Part shown: one piece after another, positions 35,099-42,712 of the stretch | Position numbering within the stretch: the first letter of the stretch is position 1 | Layout: each line of letters opens with the position of its first letter | Source: Xylanibacter ruminicola | GTDB lineage: Bacteria; Bacteroidota; Bacteroidia; Bacteroidales; Bacteroidaceae | Length of the DNA stretch: 64,000 nucleotides | NCBI GenBank assembly: GCA_015060625.1 | Contig: SUYC01000009.1 | Coordinates: 1-64,000, forward strand | Direction: 5' to 3' | Notes under the pieces: model-generated | Told to the model about the DNA's origin: nothing | What the model saw: the letters and a program-made list of their open reading frames with translations, nothing else | Databases searched by the model: none | Translations under genes and position numbers: made by a program

Positions 35099-36104
35099 CA
35101 GGTACCCTCAGGATCAGCCATCTTACGGCGCAACCTTAAACCGCGAACGCCTGCTTGGGGATGCCGATAGGCTTTTCTCAATCCGATGGCTGATAAACCG
35201 ATTATTTTGCGAAATAAAGCTGTTGCTTATTAACGACTACAATTTGCAGAGCCACAAGTTCTTTTTCGCCATCCGCCAGCAGCCCGAATTGTGGTTTGCC
35301 TGGCACATGCTTAAGCACCATCAGGCATCGCTGGCAAAGGTAGAAGAGTACAAGCAGATGTTTCCCGAGAACGGTAACTTTATCGCGGCACTACGCGAAG
35401 AACGCGAAAATGTTATCAAGCAGTTTATGAAGTTTGTGCCCTCTAAGCAGTGGGATACATTGCGCGATAACGACGACTCGTGGCGCATCTATGCCAAAAG
35501 GTTATACCAGGCCAACTCAAAAAATCCACAGATCGAACTCGAGTTTTTTGCGCTGGTGGATTATATCTGTGTAATGACCGATGCTCTTTGCGGCAACTGG
35601 AACCTGCTGTTTCCCAGCGACGAGGATAATACCGACATGCAGACCTATATCGACCAAGGCGCCACCAGCAACAATCAGGAGATGGCTGAGATAAAGACGG
35701 TACTGAAAACGCTGCTAAAAAGCCCATGGTTTGATAAGTTTTGTGACGACAGTAAGAAATACGATACCCACTGGCGCGATAACTATATCGACGCTCTGTT
35801 CAAATCAGAATACGGTCAGGAACTGGTAATTGGCTGGGACAAAAAACAGATACAGATAAAAGGTTATGTGTTGGGCTGTTTGTGGTTTGCAGGCGTTTTT
35901 TTCGAGAAAGTTTCTAAGTTTGCAATAGCAAAAGAGATTCTATCACCATATTATCCCACCAAGAATACTGATGCACAGGTAAAGCAGGAATGGCAGAAAA
36001 AAAGTTCGTCGCTCTCCAACTATATGGGCCAGGCCGACGAACAGAAATTCTACGACTGGGCCATCAAGTATATTGAGGGCGATGATAATCAAAAACTCGA
36101 TTAA
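35082..36104 (+). CDS. Hypothetical protein, second gene of the cassette
   Basis: 340 residues, soluble, no recognised family. It is rich in aromatic residues (SHKFFFAIRQQPELWFAWHM, GCLWFAGVFFEK) and charged at the C-terminus. It begins inside the first gene (17-base overlap). Its last codons contain the first of five TCGATT words that continue into the terminator behind it. The size and composition are similar to the first gene, but no clear sequence repeat between the two was seen by eye. Function is unknown. Confidence 0.75.
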   Translation: MNSLTNRYPQDQPSYGATLNRERLLGDADRLFSIRWLINRLFCEIKLLLINDYNLQSHKFFFAIRQQPELWFAWHMLKHHQASLAKVEEYKQMFPENGNFIAALREERENVIKQFMKFVPSKQWDTLRDNDDSWRIYAKRLYQANSKNPQIELEFFALVDYICVMTDALCGNWNLLFPSDEDNTDMQTYIDQGATSNNQEMAEIKTVLKTLLKSPWFDKFCDDSKKYDTHWRDNYIDALFKSEYGQELVIGWDKKQIQIKGYVLGCLWFAGVFFEKVSKFAIAKEILSPYYPTKNTDAQVKQEWQKKSSSLSNYMGQADEQKFYDWAIKYIEGDDNQKLD

Positions 36105-36149
36105 CATAACTCGATTAGTATTCGATTATAGTTCGATTAGCGTTCGATT
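36097..36149 (+). repeat. Five TCGATT words, four of them 11 bp apart
   Basis: TCGATT begins at 36097, 36111, 36122, 36133 and 36144, so spacing is 14, 11, 11 and 11. A reverse-complement copy follows at 36164-36169 as part of the terminator stem. Confidence 0.7.
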
Positions 36150-36181
36150 GGTGAAAAGCGTCAATCGAACGTTATTTTTTT
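36141..36181 (+). terminator. Terminator after the second cassette gene
   Basis: Stem CGTTCGATTG (36141-36150) with CAATCGAACG (36162-36171), an 11-base loop and a long T-run. The stem is built from the TCGATT repeat word. Confidence 0.8.
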
Positions 36182-36299
36182 GTGTTAAAATCAGTAGATT
36201 CTTAAAAACGCAAACGTTTGATAATCAGTTGGTTGCAAATTGCATATGAAATAAATTAAAAATATTCCGGAAATTATTTGGTGGGCATTCATCGAATTG

Positions 36300-36307
36300 T
36301 ACATTTG
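36300..36307 (+). promoter_or_regulatory. Promoter -7 box of the primase/helicase-like gene
   Basis: TACATTTG, 28 bases before the ATG at 36336; the third gene therefore has its own promoter behind the terminator. Confidence 0.55.
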
Positions 36308-36335
36308 CACCGTCAAAACCAAATTTTTTTCGTGT

Positions 36336-38663
36336 ATGATTAATTACATTTCAGTTCGAAACGGCCACAAGGTGGCACGTCGAGTACAGGACCGCGAGGA
36401 ATTTCTCGCATTGCGTAACACAGAGGCTAACCTCTCTAATCTCGCACTTGCCCGTACGGGCGATACTAATGCCAAAAAGGCTTTGGTGCAGTTTGCTTAC
36501 AACGATTTGATGCCCGATGGGCGAGTGGCTGGATGCTGCCATCCCAGCGACTGGTTCTTCCACGACATCGACTGCTACGACGACAATCAGGCACAGGAGA
36601 TGAAGGAAAAAATCCTTTCAGTAAAAACCGAAATCGGTCTGGGCTTGCTCGAACGTTCGGCTGGCGGCGGATTCCATCTGGTTTGCCGTCGTGAGTTGGG
36701 TAAAACCATCCTCGAGAATCAGGTACGCATAGCCTGCATACTGAAGATTGAGATGGACACCAACTGTAAGAATCTGGGTAGGGTGGTGTACTCAACCAGT
36801 GGCAGCGCCGACGATTTGCTTTATCTGGATGCTGCCATCTTTGCCAACACCATCAGCGTTGAGGAGAGCGAGCGCGAGTACAAACTATTAAAGGAACGCG
36901 AGCGCATGGGGCTGGAACAGGTGCCTGCCGAAGCCAAGCACGAACGCAAGCACTACAAGCCCTGGGAGGATGACGTGAAGCACGATACGCCCGTAAACGT
37001 CGCACCCAGCACCATCACGCTTGCTGCCGGCCAGTTTCCTAACGAGTATCACGGCCATACTTTCCAGGAAATCATCGCTAAGTACTGGGAGATAACCAAT
37101 CATGGCTACGAACCCACTATTGGCGACCGCGACACCAAGACCTATCAGCTGGCTCGCGACCTGCAGCACATCTGCGCCCGCAACTTTGATTGGCTCAACC
37201 AGGTGATACCCTGCTACAACGGCTTTACACTCGAAGAGAAACAGGCCAAGATACGCAGCGCCCTGCAGAGCCCCTACGAGGGAATGCCCCGCACCATACA
37301 GGAGGTGCTGAATGCACTCGAGGGTGATACTGATAGCGCTATCTGCGAACCCAAGTCGGCACCCACCGATTTCTTCTTCAATGCACCCCAGCCTCCCGCA
37401 TTCCCTGCCGATCGCAAGTTGCCTAAGCTTATCCGTCTCATCACCTCGCGTGCACCTTACATATATAAGCCCGCTGTGGCCGAAGCAGCATTCCCCTCGC
37501 TGGGCATCCATCTGCACGACACCTGGTTTAATTACACCGACAATGTAAAGCACGAGGCAACACTCATGAACTGTCTGGTGGGCGAATCAGGTTCAGGTAA
37601 AGGCTGTATCGACGCACCTATCGACCACATTATGGCTGATATCCGAGAGCGCGACGCCATCAATCTGAAGCGTGAAGACGAATACAAGAAAGCAGCCGAA
37701 GCAAGGGGAGCCAATAAGGATCAGCCCCTTCGCCCTGAAGGATTGGTTATCCAGGAGATTACAGGCGACGTGACAAACGCGGCACTCGTAACCCGAATAG
37801 ACGAGGCGCAGGGCCGATTTGTATATGTGAAGCTGAACGAAATCCAGATGTTCGATGCCTTGAAAGGCAACGGTAAAGCAGGCCTGCAGTACACGCTGAT
37901 GTGCCTGTCGTTCGACCCCAACAACCGCTATGGTCAGACTCGTCGAGGCGTAGGCTCAGTATCTAAGATTGTGTGTGTACGCTTTAACTGGAACGCATCT
38001 ACCACACCTAAAAAGGTAAAAAGCTACTTTAAGTCGGTAGTAGAAGACGGACCCGTGCAGCGTATCAACTTCAGCACCATACCTGTGTGCGAGATTGGAG
38101 CCGAACAGCCCGTATTTGGTGAGTACGATGCCCAGTTCGATGCCGACCTGAAACCCTATCTGGCCAACCTGTTGGCTGCCAGCGGCACCATCAATTGCCC
38201 CGAAGCATTCAAACTGGCCAAGAAACTGCAGAAAGAATGTCAGGATATGGCCGTACTATCACAGAGCCGTGTGTTCGATAGTCTTACCCACCGTGCTTTG
38301 GTGATTGCTTGGCTTAAGGCTTGTGTACTTTATGTGGCCAATGGCTATGAATGGGAAAAGGGCATCGAAACCTATGTGCGCTGGGCGTTGCAGAACGATC
38401 TGTGGTGTAAGATGCATTACTTTGGTGCGATGCTGGAGAATGGTCAGGAAGCATACGCCGAACCCAAGCACGGCCCTCGAAACCAGCTGATGATGCTGCC
38501 CGATGTGTACACACTCGACGACCTGAAGACCGTACGCTTGAAGTGCGGCATGGACGAAAAAGGAGCCGATGCCCAGAACCGACAGTGGCTTTCGCGTAAG
38601 TTTGTGACAGTTGTGACAGATAAAAAAGGTGTATTTAAGAAGTTGAAATACCTCTCAGCTTAG
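36336..38663 (+). CDS. BT4734-like (VirE N-terminal) / DUF3987 protein, primase-helicase-like
   Basis: 775 residues from the ATG at 36336. The N-terminal about 170 residues look like the BT4734-like/VirE-N domain, a primase-type fold (FHDIDCYDD, GGGFHLVCR). A linker of about 200 residues leads to a DUF3987 P-loop ATPase domain with Walker A GESGSGKG near residue 415. The full pattern resembles Bacteroidetes proteins related to replicative helicases of mobile elements. Here it is outside any recognisable plasmid or phage. Codons near the C-terminus (FVTVVTDKK) carry one arm of a 17-bp inverted repeat whose other arm lies 4.5 kb upstream. Role unknown. Confidence 0.75.
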   Translation: MINYISVRNGHKVARRVQDREEFLALRNTEANLSNLALARTGDTNAKKALVQFAYNDLMPDGRVAGCCHPSDWFFHDIDCYDDNQAQEMKEKILSVKTEIGLGLLERSAGGGFHLVCRRELGKTILENQVRIACILKIEMDTNCKNLGRVVYSTSGSADDLLYLDAAIFANTISVEESEREYKLLKERERMGLEQVPAEAKHERKHYKPWEDDVKHDTPVNVAPSTITLAAGQFPNEYHGHTFQEIIAKYWEITNHGYEPTIGDRDTKTYQLARDLQHICARNFDWLNQVIPCYNGFTLEEKQAKIRSALQSPYEGMPRTIQEVLNALEGDTDSAICEPKSAPTDFFFNAPQPPAFPADRKLPKLIRLITSRAPYIYKPAVAEAAFPSLGIHLHDTWFNYTDNVKHEATLMNCLVGESGSGKGCIDAPIDHIMADIRERDAINLKREDEYKKAAEARGANKDQPLRPEGLVIQEITGDVTNAALVTRIDEAQGRFVYVKLNEIQMFDALKGNGKAGLQYTLMCLSFDPNNRYGQTRRGVGSVSKIVCVRFNWNASTTPKKVKSYFKSVVEDGPVQRINFSTIPVCEIGAEQPVFGEYDAQFDADLKPYLANLLAASGTINCPEAFKLAKKLQKECQDMAVLSQSRVFDSLTHRALVIAWLKACVLYVANGYEWEKGIETYVRWALQNDLWCKMHYFGAMLENGQEAYAEPKHGPRNQLMMLPDVYTLDDLKTVRLKCGMDEKGADAQNRQWLSRKFVTVVTDKKGVFKKLKYLSA
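38602..38618 (-). repeat. Right arm of a perfect 17-bp inverted repeat
   Basis: On the minus strand this reads TGTCACAACTGTCACAA, identical to 34051-34067. It lies inside the last codons of the primase/helicase-like gene. Confidence 0.8.
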
Positions 38664-38699
38664 CCGCCGACTTTTTAATTAAAACCCTTGGTTCTAAAG

Positions 38700-38747
38700 C
38701 AGGAATCTATCAGTTTCAGTATCCGAAACTGATAGTTCCTGTTTTTT
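38700..38747 (+). terminator. Terminator after the primase/helicase-like gene
   Basis: A stem of 17-18 pairs (38700-38717 with 38725-38741, with one bulged base), a 7-base loop and six T. The stem contains the AACTGATAGTT word also found at 33346-33356. Confidence 0.8.
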
Positions 38748-38754
38748 GTTGAGA

Positions 38755-38778
38755 TGTCAGGGGATTTTCCCGTGGCAG
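38755..38778 (+). repeat. REP-like repeat, copy 1
   Basis: A 24-base element starting TGTCAGGGGA and ending GTGGCAG. A second copy of equal length with five differences is at 39271-39294. Confidence 0.5.
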
Positions 38779-38787
38779 CTCTAAAAG

Positions 38788-38816
38788 CAAGGGGTTCGCA
38801 AATTGCGACTCCCTTG
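38788..38816 (-). terminator. Terminator after the winged-helix regulator gene
   Basis: Minus-strand stem with CAAGGG/CCCTTG and TCGCA/TGCGA pairs, then CTTTTAG. Confidence 0.6.
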
Positions 38817-38820
38817 TGGT

Positions 38821-39117
38821 TTATTTCTTTGCTACTTTTAGATAGGATTTCAGGGCTTTTACGTAGGCCTCGAAGGCTTGGTGGCCTTTGGGGCTGATGC
38901 GGCAGATGGTGCACGGACGCTTGCCTTTGAAGGTCTTTTCTACCTCGATGTAGCCCGCCTCTGAAAGTTTGTCCACCTGTACACTCAGATTACCAGCTGT
39001 AGCTCCCGTTTGCTCCTTGATGTATGGGAACTCGGCCTCGCCTGTACTGATGAGTAGCGACATCACGGCCAGTCGCAGCTCGGAGTGCAAGAGTGGATCT
39101 AATGGCTGAAACGGCAT
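38821..39117 (-). CDS. Winged-helix transcriptional regulator
   Basis: 98 residues, the size of a single winged-helix DNA-binding domain. The pattern LHSELRLAVMSLL, then TGATAGNLSVQVDKLSEAGYIEVEKTF with KGKRP and ISPKGHQAFEAYVKAL, matches the HTH_34/MarR-like small regulators that often control a membrane-protein partner. The recognition helix is about residues 41-52. It is preceded after three bases by a 33-codon membrane peptide gene on the same strand, and both lie between two REP-like repeats. Ligand unknown. Confidence 0.85.
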   Translation of the reverse strand: MPFQPLDPLLHSELRLAVMSLLISTGEAEFPYIKEQTGATAGNLSVQVDKLSEAGYIEVEKTFKGKRPCTICRISPKGHQAFEAYVKALKSYLKVAKK

Positions 39118-39120
39118 AGG

Positions 39121-39222
39121 CTACTTCTTGTTTCGAACAATCATCCAGCCAGGGAGCGTCAGGCCGATGAAGGTGAATAGCGCCATCATAAGATTGGCAC
39201 CAATGGTATTGAGAACGTCCAT
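39121..39222 (-). CDS. 33-residue membrane peptide upstream of the regulator
   Basis: A short frame MDVLNTIGANLMMALFTFIGLT... that ends RNKK. It has one hydrophobic helix (about residues 8-23) and a positive tail, so it would sit in the inner membrane. An in-frame stop lies upstream. The stop codon is three bases from the start of the regulator gene, so the two are probably cotranscribed. It is below the size most gene callers accept. No family is recognised. Confidence 0.5.
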   Translation of the reverse strand: MDVLNTIGANLMMALFTFIGLTLPGWMIVRNKK

Positions 39223-39270
39223 TTCAGTCCTGGCGGCCAGTGTTTTCGGTAAGAAATCTCAATGATTTAA

Positions 39271-39294
39271 TGTCAGGGGACGGTTCTGTGGCAG
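39271..39294 (+). repeat. REP-like repeat, copy 2
   Basis: Same 24-base design as copy 1 in direct orientation, 516 bases away, with the core GGGGACGGTTCTGTGG. This core resembles REP sequences mobilised by IS200-like (RAYT) transposases in other bacteria; no such gene is present here. Confidence 0.5.
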
Positions 39295-39298
39295 GCGG

Positions 39299-39448
39299 TT
39301 ATCCGTTGATTTGGGAGATGGCATAAAGCGGAACTATCTCTACGTGGCGTACGGCATTTTCGGCTTTTGAGTCGATATAATCAAAGTGCCCAAAATCCTC
39401 GAGCGAGCAACGTATGGCCTGTATCAAGCAGTAGCAGTTTGCGATATC
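39299..39448 (-). pseudogene. Start-less open frame, probable gene remnant
   Basis: 49 codons between two in-frame stops, with a normal protein-like composition (ENAVRHVEIVPLYAISQ near the end) but no ATG; the only possible start is a TTG. It is the likely 3' part of a gene that lost its start. Family not recognised. Confidence 0.35.
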
Positions 39449-39478
39449 TTAAAAGTTAGAATAATAACAAGATTTAAG

Positions 39479-40237
39479 TTATTTGGCCTGGAACAGGCCT
39501 TTGAAGAGGAGGTAGGGGTCGATGGTGATCTGGTGACGACAATGCTGAGCGATGGTGCGCGACATGCCGCCAGTGGCAATGATGTGGGGTTCGCCGTTTA
39601 GGGTGGGCAGCAGTTGGTCGATAAGACCATCAATCATGGCTGCAGTGCCGTTCACGATGCCGCTCTGCATGCATTCCAGTGTGTTGCGACCTATCAGATG
39701 CTGAGGCTTCTCGATGGTGATGGCGGGCAGCTGCGAGGCACGAGCGCTCAGAGCGTTCATCGAGGTTTTAACGCCGGGGATGATGATGCCGCCTCGGAAC
39801 ACGCGGTTTTCGTCGATAACGCCGATGGTGGTGGCTGTGCCAAAGTCGATGACGATGGCGGGCACACCATAGCAGCAGGCAGCACCGATGGCGTCGGCCA
39901 AGCGGTCCTTACCCAACTGGGCGGGCGATTCCACATCTATCGAGATAATATCCTTTGCATCAGCAATCGAGAAGAAATGGGGTTGCAATCCCGTCAGGTC
40001 AGTAATGGCCTGGGCCATATCATCGTTCACCTCGGGAACTACCGACGAGATGGTAATCTGCTGGATATCAGCCGCTTCAACACCATACTTGCGCAGACCT
40101 TGGCGCAGTTCGTAGCGGAAAAAACTGGCCGTTTCTTCTTTCTTGGTCTTGAATCGCCATGTGTGGGCAATGTTTCCCTGATCATCAGCCAGAGCCACTA
40201 CAACGGTTGAATTGCCGATATCTATGAGTATATGCAT
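39479..40237 (-). CDS. coaX: Type III pantothenate kinase
   Basis: 252 residues. It phosphorylates pantothenate, the first step toward CoA. The ASKHA-fold motifs are the N-terminal DIGNSTVV, the substrate segment LGKDRLADAIGA (about 110) and the phosphate loop DFGTATTIGV (about 130). Type III enzymes need a monovalent cation and are not inhibited by CoA. It is the last gene of panB-panC-panD-coaBC-coaX and starts four bases after the coaBC stop. Confidence 0.95.
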   Translation of the reverse strand: MHILIDIGNSTVVVALADDQGNIAHTWRFKTKKEETASFFRYELRQGLRKYGVEAADIQQITISSVVPEVNDDMAQAITDLTGLQPHFFSIADAKDIISIDVESPAQLGKDRLADAIGAACCYGVPAIVIDFGTATTIGVIDENRVFRGGIIIPGVKTSMNALSARASQLPAITIEKPQHLIGRNTLECMQSGIVNGTAAMIDGLIDQLLPTLNGEPHIIATGGMSRTIAQHCRHQITIDPYLLFKGLFQAK

Positions 40238-40241
40238 ACGC

Positions 40242-41432
40242 TTAACGGATGGTTTGGATATGGTCGATAATCAGGTTAGCCGTCTCTTCTTTCGAGCACA
40301 GCGGCAGTTCTTTCACCGCCTCAGGGCCAATCAGCGTCACCTTGTTGGTGTCAACAGCAAAGCCCGTCTGTCCGCCAGCTATCGAATTGGCGCAAATCAG
40401 GTCGGCATGCTTTTTCAGCAGTTTGGCGCGCGAGTTCTCAATCAGATTCTCTGTTTCCATAGAGAATCCCACCAGAGTTTGGTTGGCGGGCTTATGTTCG
40501 CCCAACCAACCTAAGATATCTTGTGTTCGTTTGAGTTCAATTGTCAGTTCGCCGTCGTGCTTTTTCACCTTTTGGTCGGCATAAACGGCGGGTGTGTAGT
40601 CGGCCACAGCGCTGCACATGATGATGACATCAGACTCGCTGCTGCGACTCGTGGTGGCCTCGAACATCTCCTTGGCACTCACCACAGGCACCACCTCTAC
40701 ACCCTCGAAAGGCTTGATGCCCACGGGGCCTGACACCAGCGTGACCTGAGCGCCACGCAGGCGGGCCATCTTAGCGATGGCGTAGCCCATCTTGCCCGAT
40801 GAGTGGTTGGTGATATAGCGCACGGGGTCGATTGCCTCCTGAGTAGGTCCGGCTGTGATCAGATAGCGCTTGCCCTGCAGGTCCTTCTCCTTGGCCATAT
40901 AACTGAGGATATGCTCTACGATCACCTCTTCCGACTGCATCTTGCCCGTACCCGTATCGCCGCAGGCCAGTCGGCCCACAATTGGGCTGATGATATGATA
41001 GCCGTAGCCCTGCAGCTTCACAAGATTATCCTGCAGGATAGGGTTTTCCCACATGCCGGTATTCATAGCCGGAGCGATGAGTTTTGGAGCCCGTGTGGCC
41101 AGCATGGTGGTGGTGAGCATGTCGTCGCAGATGCCGTGAGCCAGCTTGCCGATGACATTAGCCGTGCAGGGAGCCACCACAAACAAGTCGCCACGCTTGG
41201 CCAGCGACACGTGCTTCACGTCGAACGAGAAATTGCGGTCGAAGGTATCCACGATGCACTTATTGTTGGTAAGCGTCTCAAACGTCATGGGCGTGATAAA
41301 CTTAGTGGCGTTCTGCGTCATAATCACATGCACATCAGCATGCAGTTTAATCAGCATCGAAGCCAGGTTGGCGCTCTTATAGGCAGCAATACCGCCCGTA
41401 ACGCCCAGTACTATGGTCTTTCCTGTCAGCAT
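40242..41432 (-). CDS. coaBC: Bifunctional phosphopantothenoylcysteine decarboxylase / synthetase
   Basis: 396 residues from the ATG at 41432. The N-terminal CoaC half is a flavoprotein decarboxylase with VTGGIAAYK, the histidine in DVKHVSLAK (about 74) and PAMNTGMWENP. The C-terminal CoaB half is a CTP-dependent ligase with TAGPTQEAIDPVRYITNHSS and KKHDGELTIELKRT. Together they turn 4'-phosphopantothenate plus cysteine into 4'-phosphopantetheine. The frame is open to 41453, through a 7-bp repeat array, but the family starts at 41432. That array lies exactly where the ribosome binding site should be. Confidence 0.95.
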   Translation of the reverse strand: MLTGKTIVLGVTGGIAAYKSANLASMLIKLHADVHVIMTQNATKFITPMTFETLTNNKCIVDTFDRNFSFDVKHVSLAKRGDLFVVAPCTANVIGKLAHGICDDMLTTTMLATRAPKLIAPAMNTGMWENPILQDNLVKLQGYGYHIISPIVGRLACGDTGTGKMQSEEVIVEHILSYMAKEKDLQGKRYLITAGPTQEAIDPVRYITNHSSGKMGYAIAKMARLRGAQVTLVSGPVGIKPFEGVEVVPVVSAKEMFEATTSRSSESDVIIMCSAVADYTPAVYADQKVKKHDGELTIELKRTQDILGWLGEHKPANQTLVGFSMETENLIENSRAKLLKKHADLICANSIAGGQTGFAVDTNKVTLIGPEAVKELPLCSKEETANLIIDHIQTIR

Positions 41433-41437
41433 CTCAC

Positions 41438-41479
41438 ACTCTTCACTGTTCACTGTTCACTCTTCACTCTTCACTGTTC
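41438..41479. repeat. Six 7-bp tandem units between panD and coaBC
   Basis: Six perfect units of ACTSTTC (S is C or G) without spacers, 42 bases. They cover the panD stop codon and the region just before the coaBC start codon. Confidence 0.85.
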
Positions 41480-41860
41480 CTTCAGCAGCCCGTGCTTCTC
41501 GTAGTTAGCCTTGCGAACCACCTTGTTGTGCTCATCCACAAACAGCACGGTAGGCTTGTGCTCTCGAGCCTCGTCGGGAGTCATCTGTGCGTAGGCCATG
41601 ATAATCACTTTGTCGCCCACGTTCACACATTTGGCGGCAGCACCATTCAGGCAGATAATGCCCGAGCCAGCCTCGCCAGCGATGGTATAGGTGGCAAAGC
41701 GGTTGCCGTTGTCGATGTCGGCTATCTCCACCTTCTCATACTCCATGATGCCACTCTCGCGCAGCAAGTCGGAGTCGATAGTGATACTGCCCACATAGTC
41801 CAGATCGGCCTGGGTCACTACAGCACGATGAATCTTGGCCTTCAGTAGTGTTATATCCAT
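41471..41860 (-). CDS. panD: Aspartate 1-decarboxylase
   Basis: 129 residues. It makes beta-alanine from aspartate. Its pyruvoyl cofactor arises by self-cleavage between Gly and Ser in YVGSITID (Ser25); the proton-donor region NGAAAKC is present. The last codons lie in the 7-bp repeat array. It starts three bases after the panC stop. Confidence 0.95.
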   Translation of the reverse strand: MDITLLKAKIHRAVVTQADLDYVGSITIDSDLLRESGIMEYEKVEIADIDNGNRFATYTIAGEAGSGIICLNGAAAKCVNVGDKVIIMAYAQMTPDEAREHKPTVLFVDEHNKVVRKANYEKHGLLKEQ

Positions 41861-41863
41861 ATC

Positions 41864-42709
41864 CTAAATGTTTACGATGAAATTGTCGATGAGGCGTGTC
41901 TTACCGATATACACAGCGATAGCCACCAGCACCTCGCCTTCGATGCGCGCTGTGCGCTGGATATTCTCAAAATCCACCACCTCTACGTAGTCGATGCGTG
42001 CCATAGGCTCCGTCTCCAGACTCTCGCGGATGATGCTGATCACCTTCTCCGAATCGCGCTCGCCAGCCTCAATAGCCTGCTTACCCTTCTTCAAGCTCTT
42101 TGAGAGAATCAGCGCTGCCTGGCGCTCCTCAGCGTTCAGATAGGTGTTACGGCTCGATTTGGCCAGTCCGTCGTCCTCGCGAACGATAGGGCAGGGCACA
42201 ATCTCCACGGGGAAGTTCAGGTCGCGCACAAAACGCTTCACGGTAGCCAGCTGCTGGGCATCCTTCTGTCCGAAGTAAGCACGATCAGGACAAACGATGT
42301 TGAACAGTTTGCCTACTACGGTGCACACGCCGCGGAAGTGAACAGGGCGCACAGCGCCGCAAAGCAACTCGGTTGTCTCTGTGGTGTCGATAAACGAAGT
42401 AAAGTGGCCAGGATACATCTCGGCAGGCTCGGGGTTGAAAATCAGGTTGCCACCTGCCTCTTCCACCTTCTGCATGTCGCGATTCAAGTCACGTGGATAA
42501 GCCTCCAGATCCTCGTTAGGACCAAACTGGATGGGGTTAACGAATACAGAAACCACCGTGCGGTCGTTCTGATTGGCCGACTTGCTGATGAGGCTCTGAT
42601 GACCCTCGTGCAGGAATCCCATCGTGGGCACCAGTCCCACGGTCAGGCCCTCTTTGCGCCAACCGGCTACAATTTCTCTTACCTCCTTTACTGTCTTTAC
42701 AACTTTCAT
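41864..42709 (-). CDS. panC: Pantoate-beta-alanine ligase
   Basis: 281 residues. It joins pantoate and beta-alanine with ATP. The nucleotide-binding HIGH-type motif is in TMGFLHEGHQSL near residue 30, and the KMSKS-like motif is VREDDGLAKSSRN near residue 185. VNPIQFGPNEDLEAYPR is typical. It is in the pan-coa operon, with three bases before each neighbour. Confidence 0.96.
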   Translation of the reverse strand: MKVVKTVKEVREIVAGWRKEGLTVGLVPTMGFLHEGHQSLISKSANQNDRTVVSVFVNPIQFGPNEDLEAYPRDLNRDMQKVEEAGGNLIFNPEPAEMYPGHFTSFIDTTETTELLCGAVRPVHFRGVCTVVGKLFNIVCPDRAYFGQKDAQQLATVKRFVRDLNFPVEIVPCPIVREDDGLAKSSRNTYLNAEERQAALILSKSLKKGKQAIEAGERDSEKVISIIRESLETEPMARIDYVEVVDFENIQRTARIEGEVLVAIAVYIGKTRLIDNFIVNI

Positions 42710-42712
42710 ATC

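Larger units (their letters stand above)
39223..39478. other. Intergenic stretch with REP-like repeat and start-less frame
   Basis: It holds the second REP-like repeat (39271-39294) and a 49-codon open frame with no ATG (39299-39448). No promoter box was found for the regulator pair or for coaX here. Confidence 0.55.

Noticed and set aside
34139..38747. The cassette as a transposon with terminal inverted repeats
   Set aside because: No transposase or integrase is present, one arm lies inside a coding sequence and no target duplication was seen, so only the repeat is reported.
38675..38914. A 79-codon minus-strand frame over the cassette terminator and the regulator 3' end
   Set aside because: It is out of frame with the regulator gene and covers two terminator hairpins, so it is unlikely to be translated.
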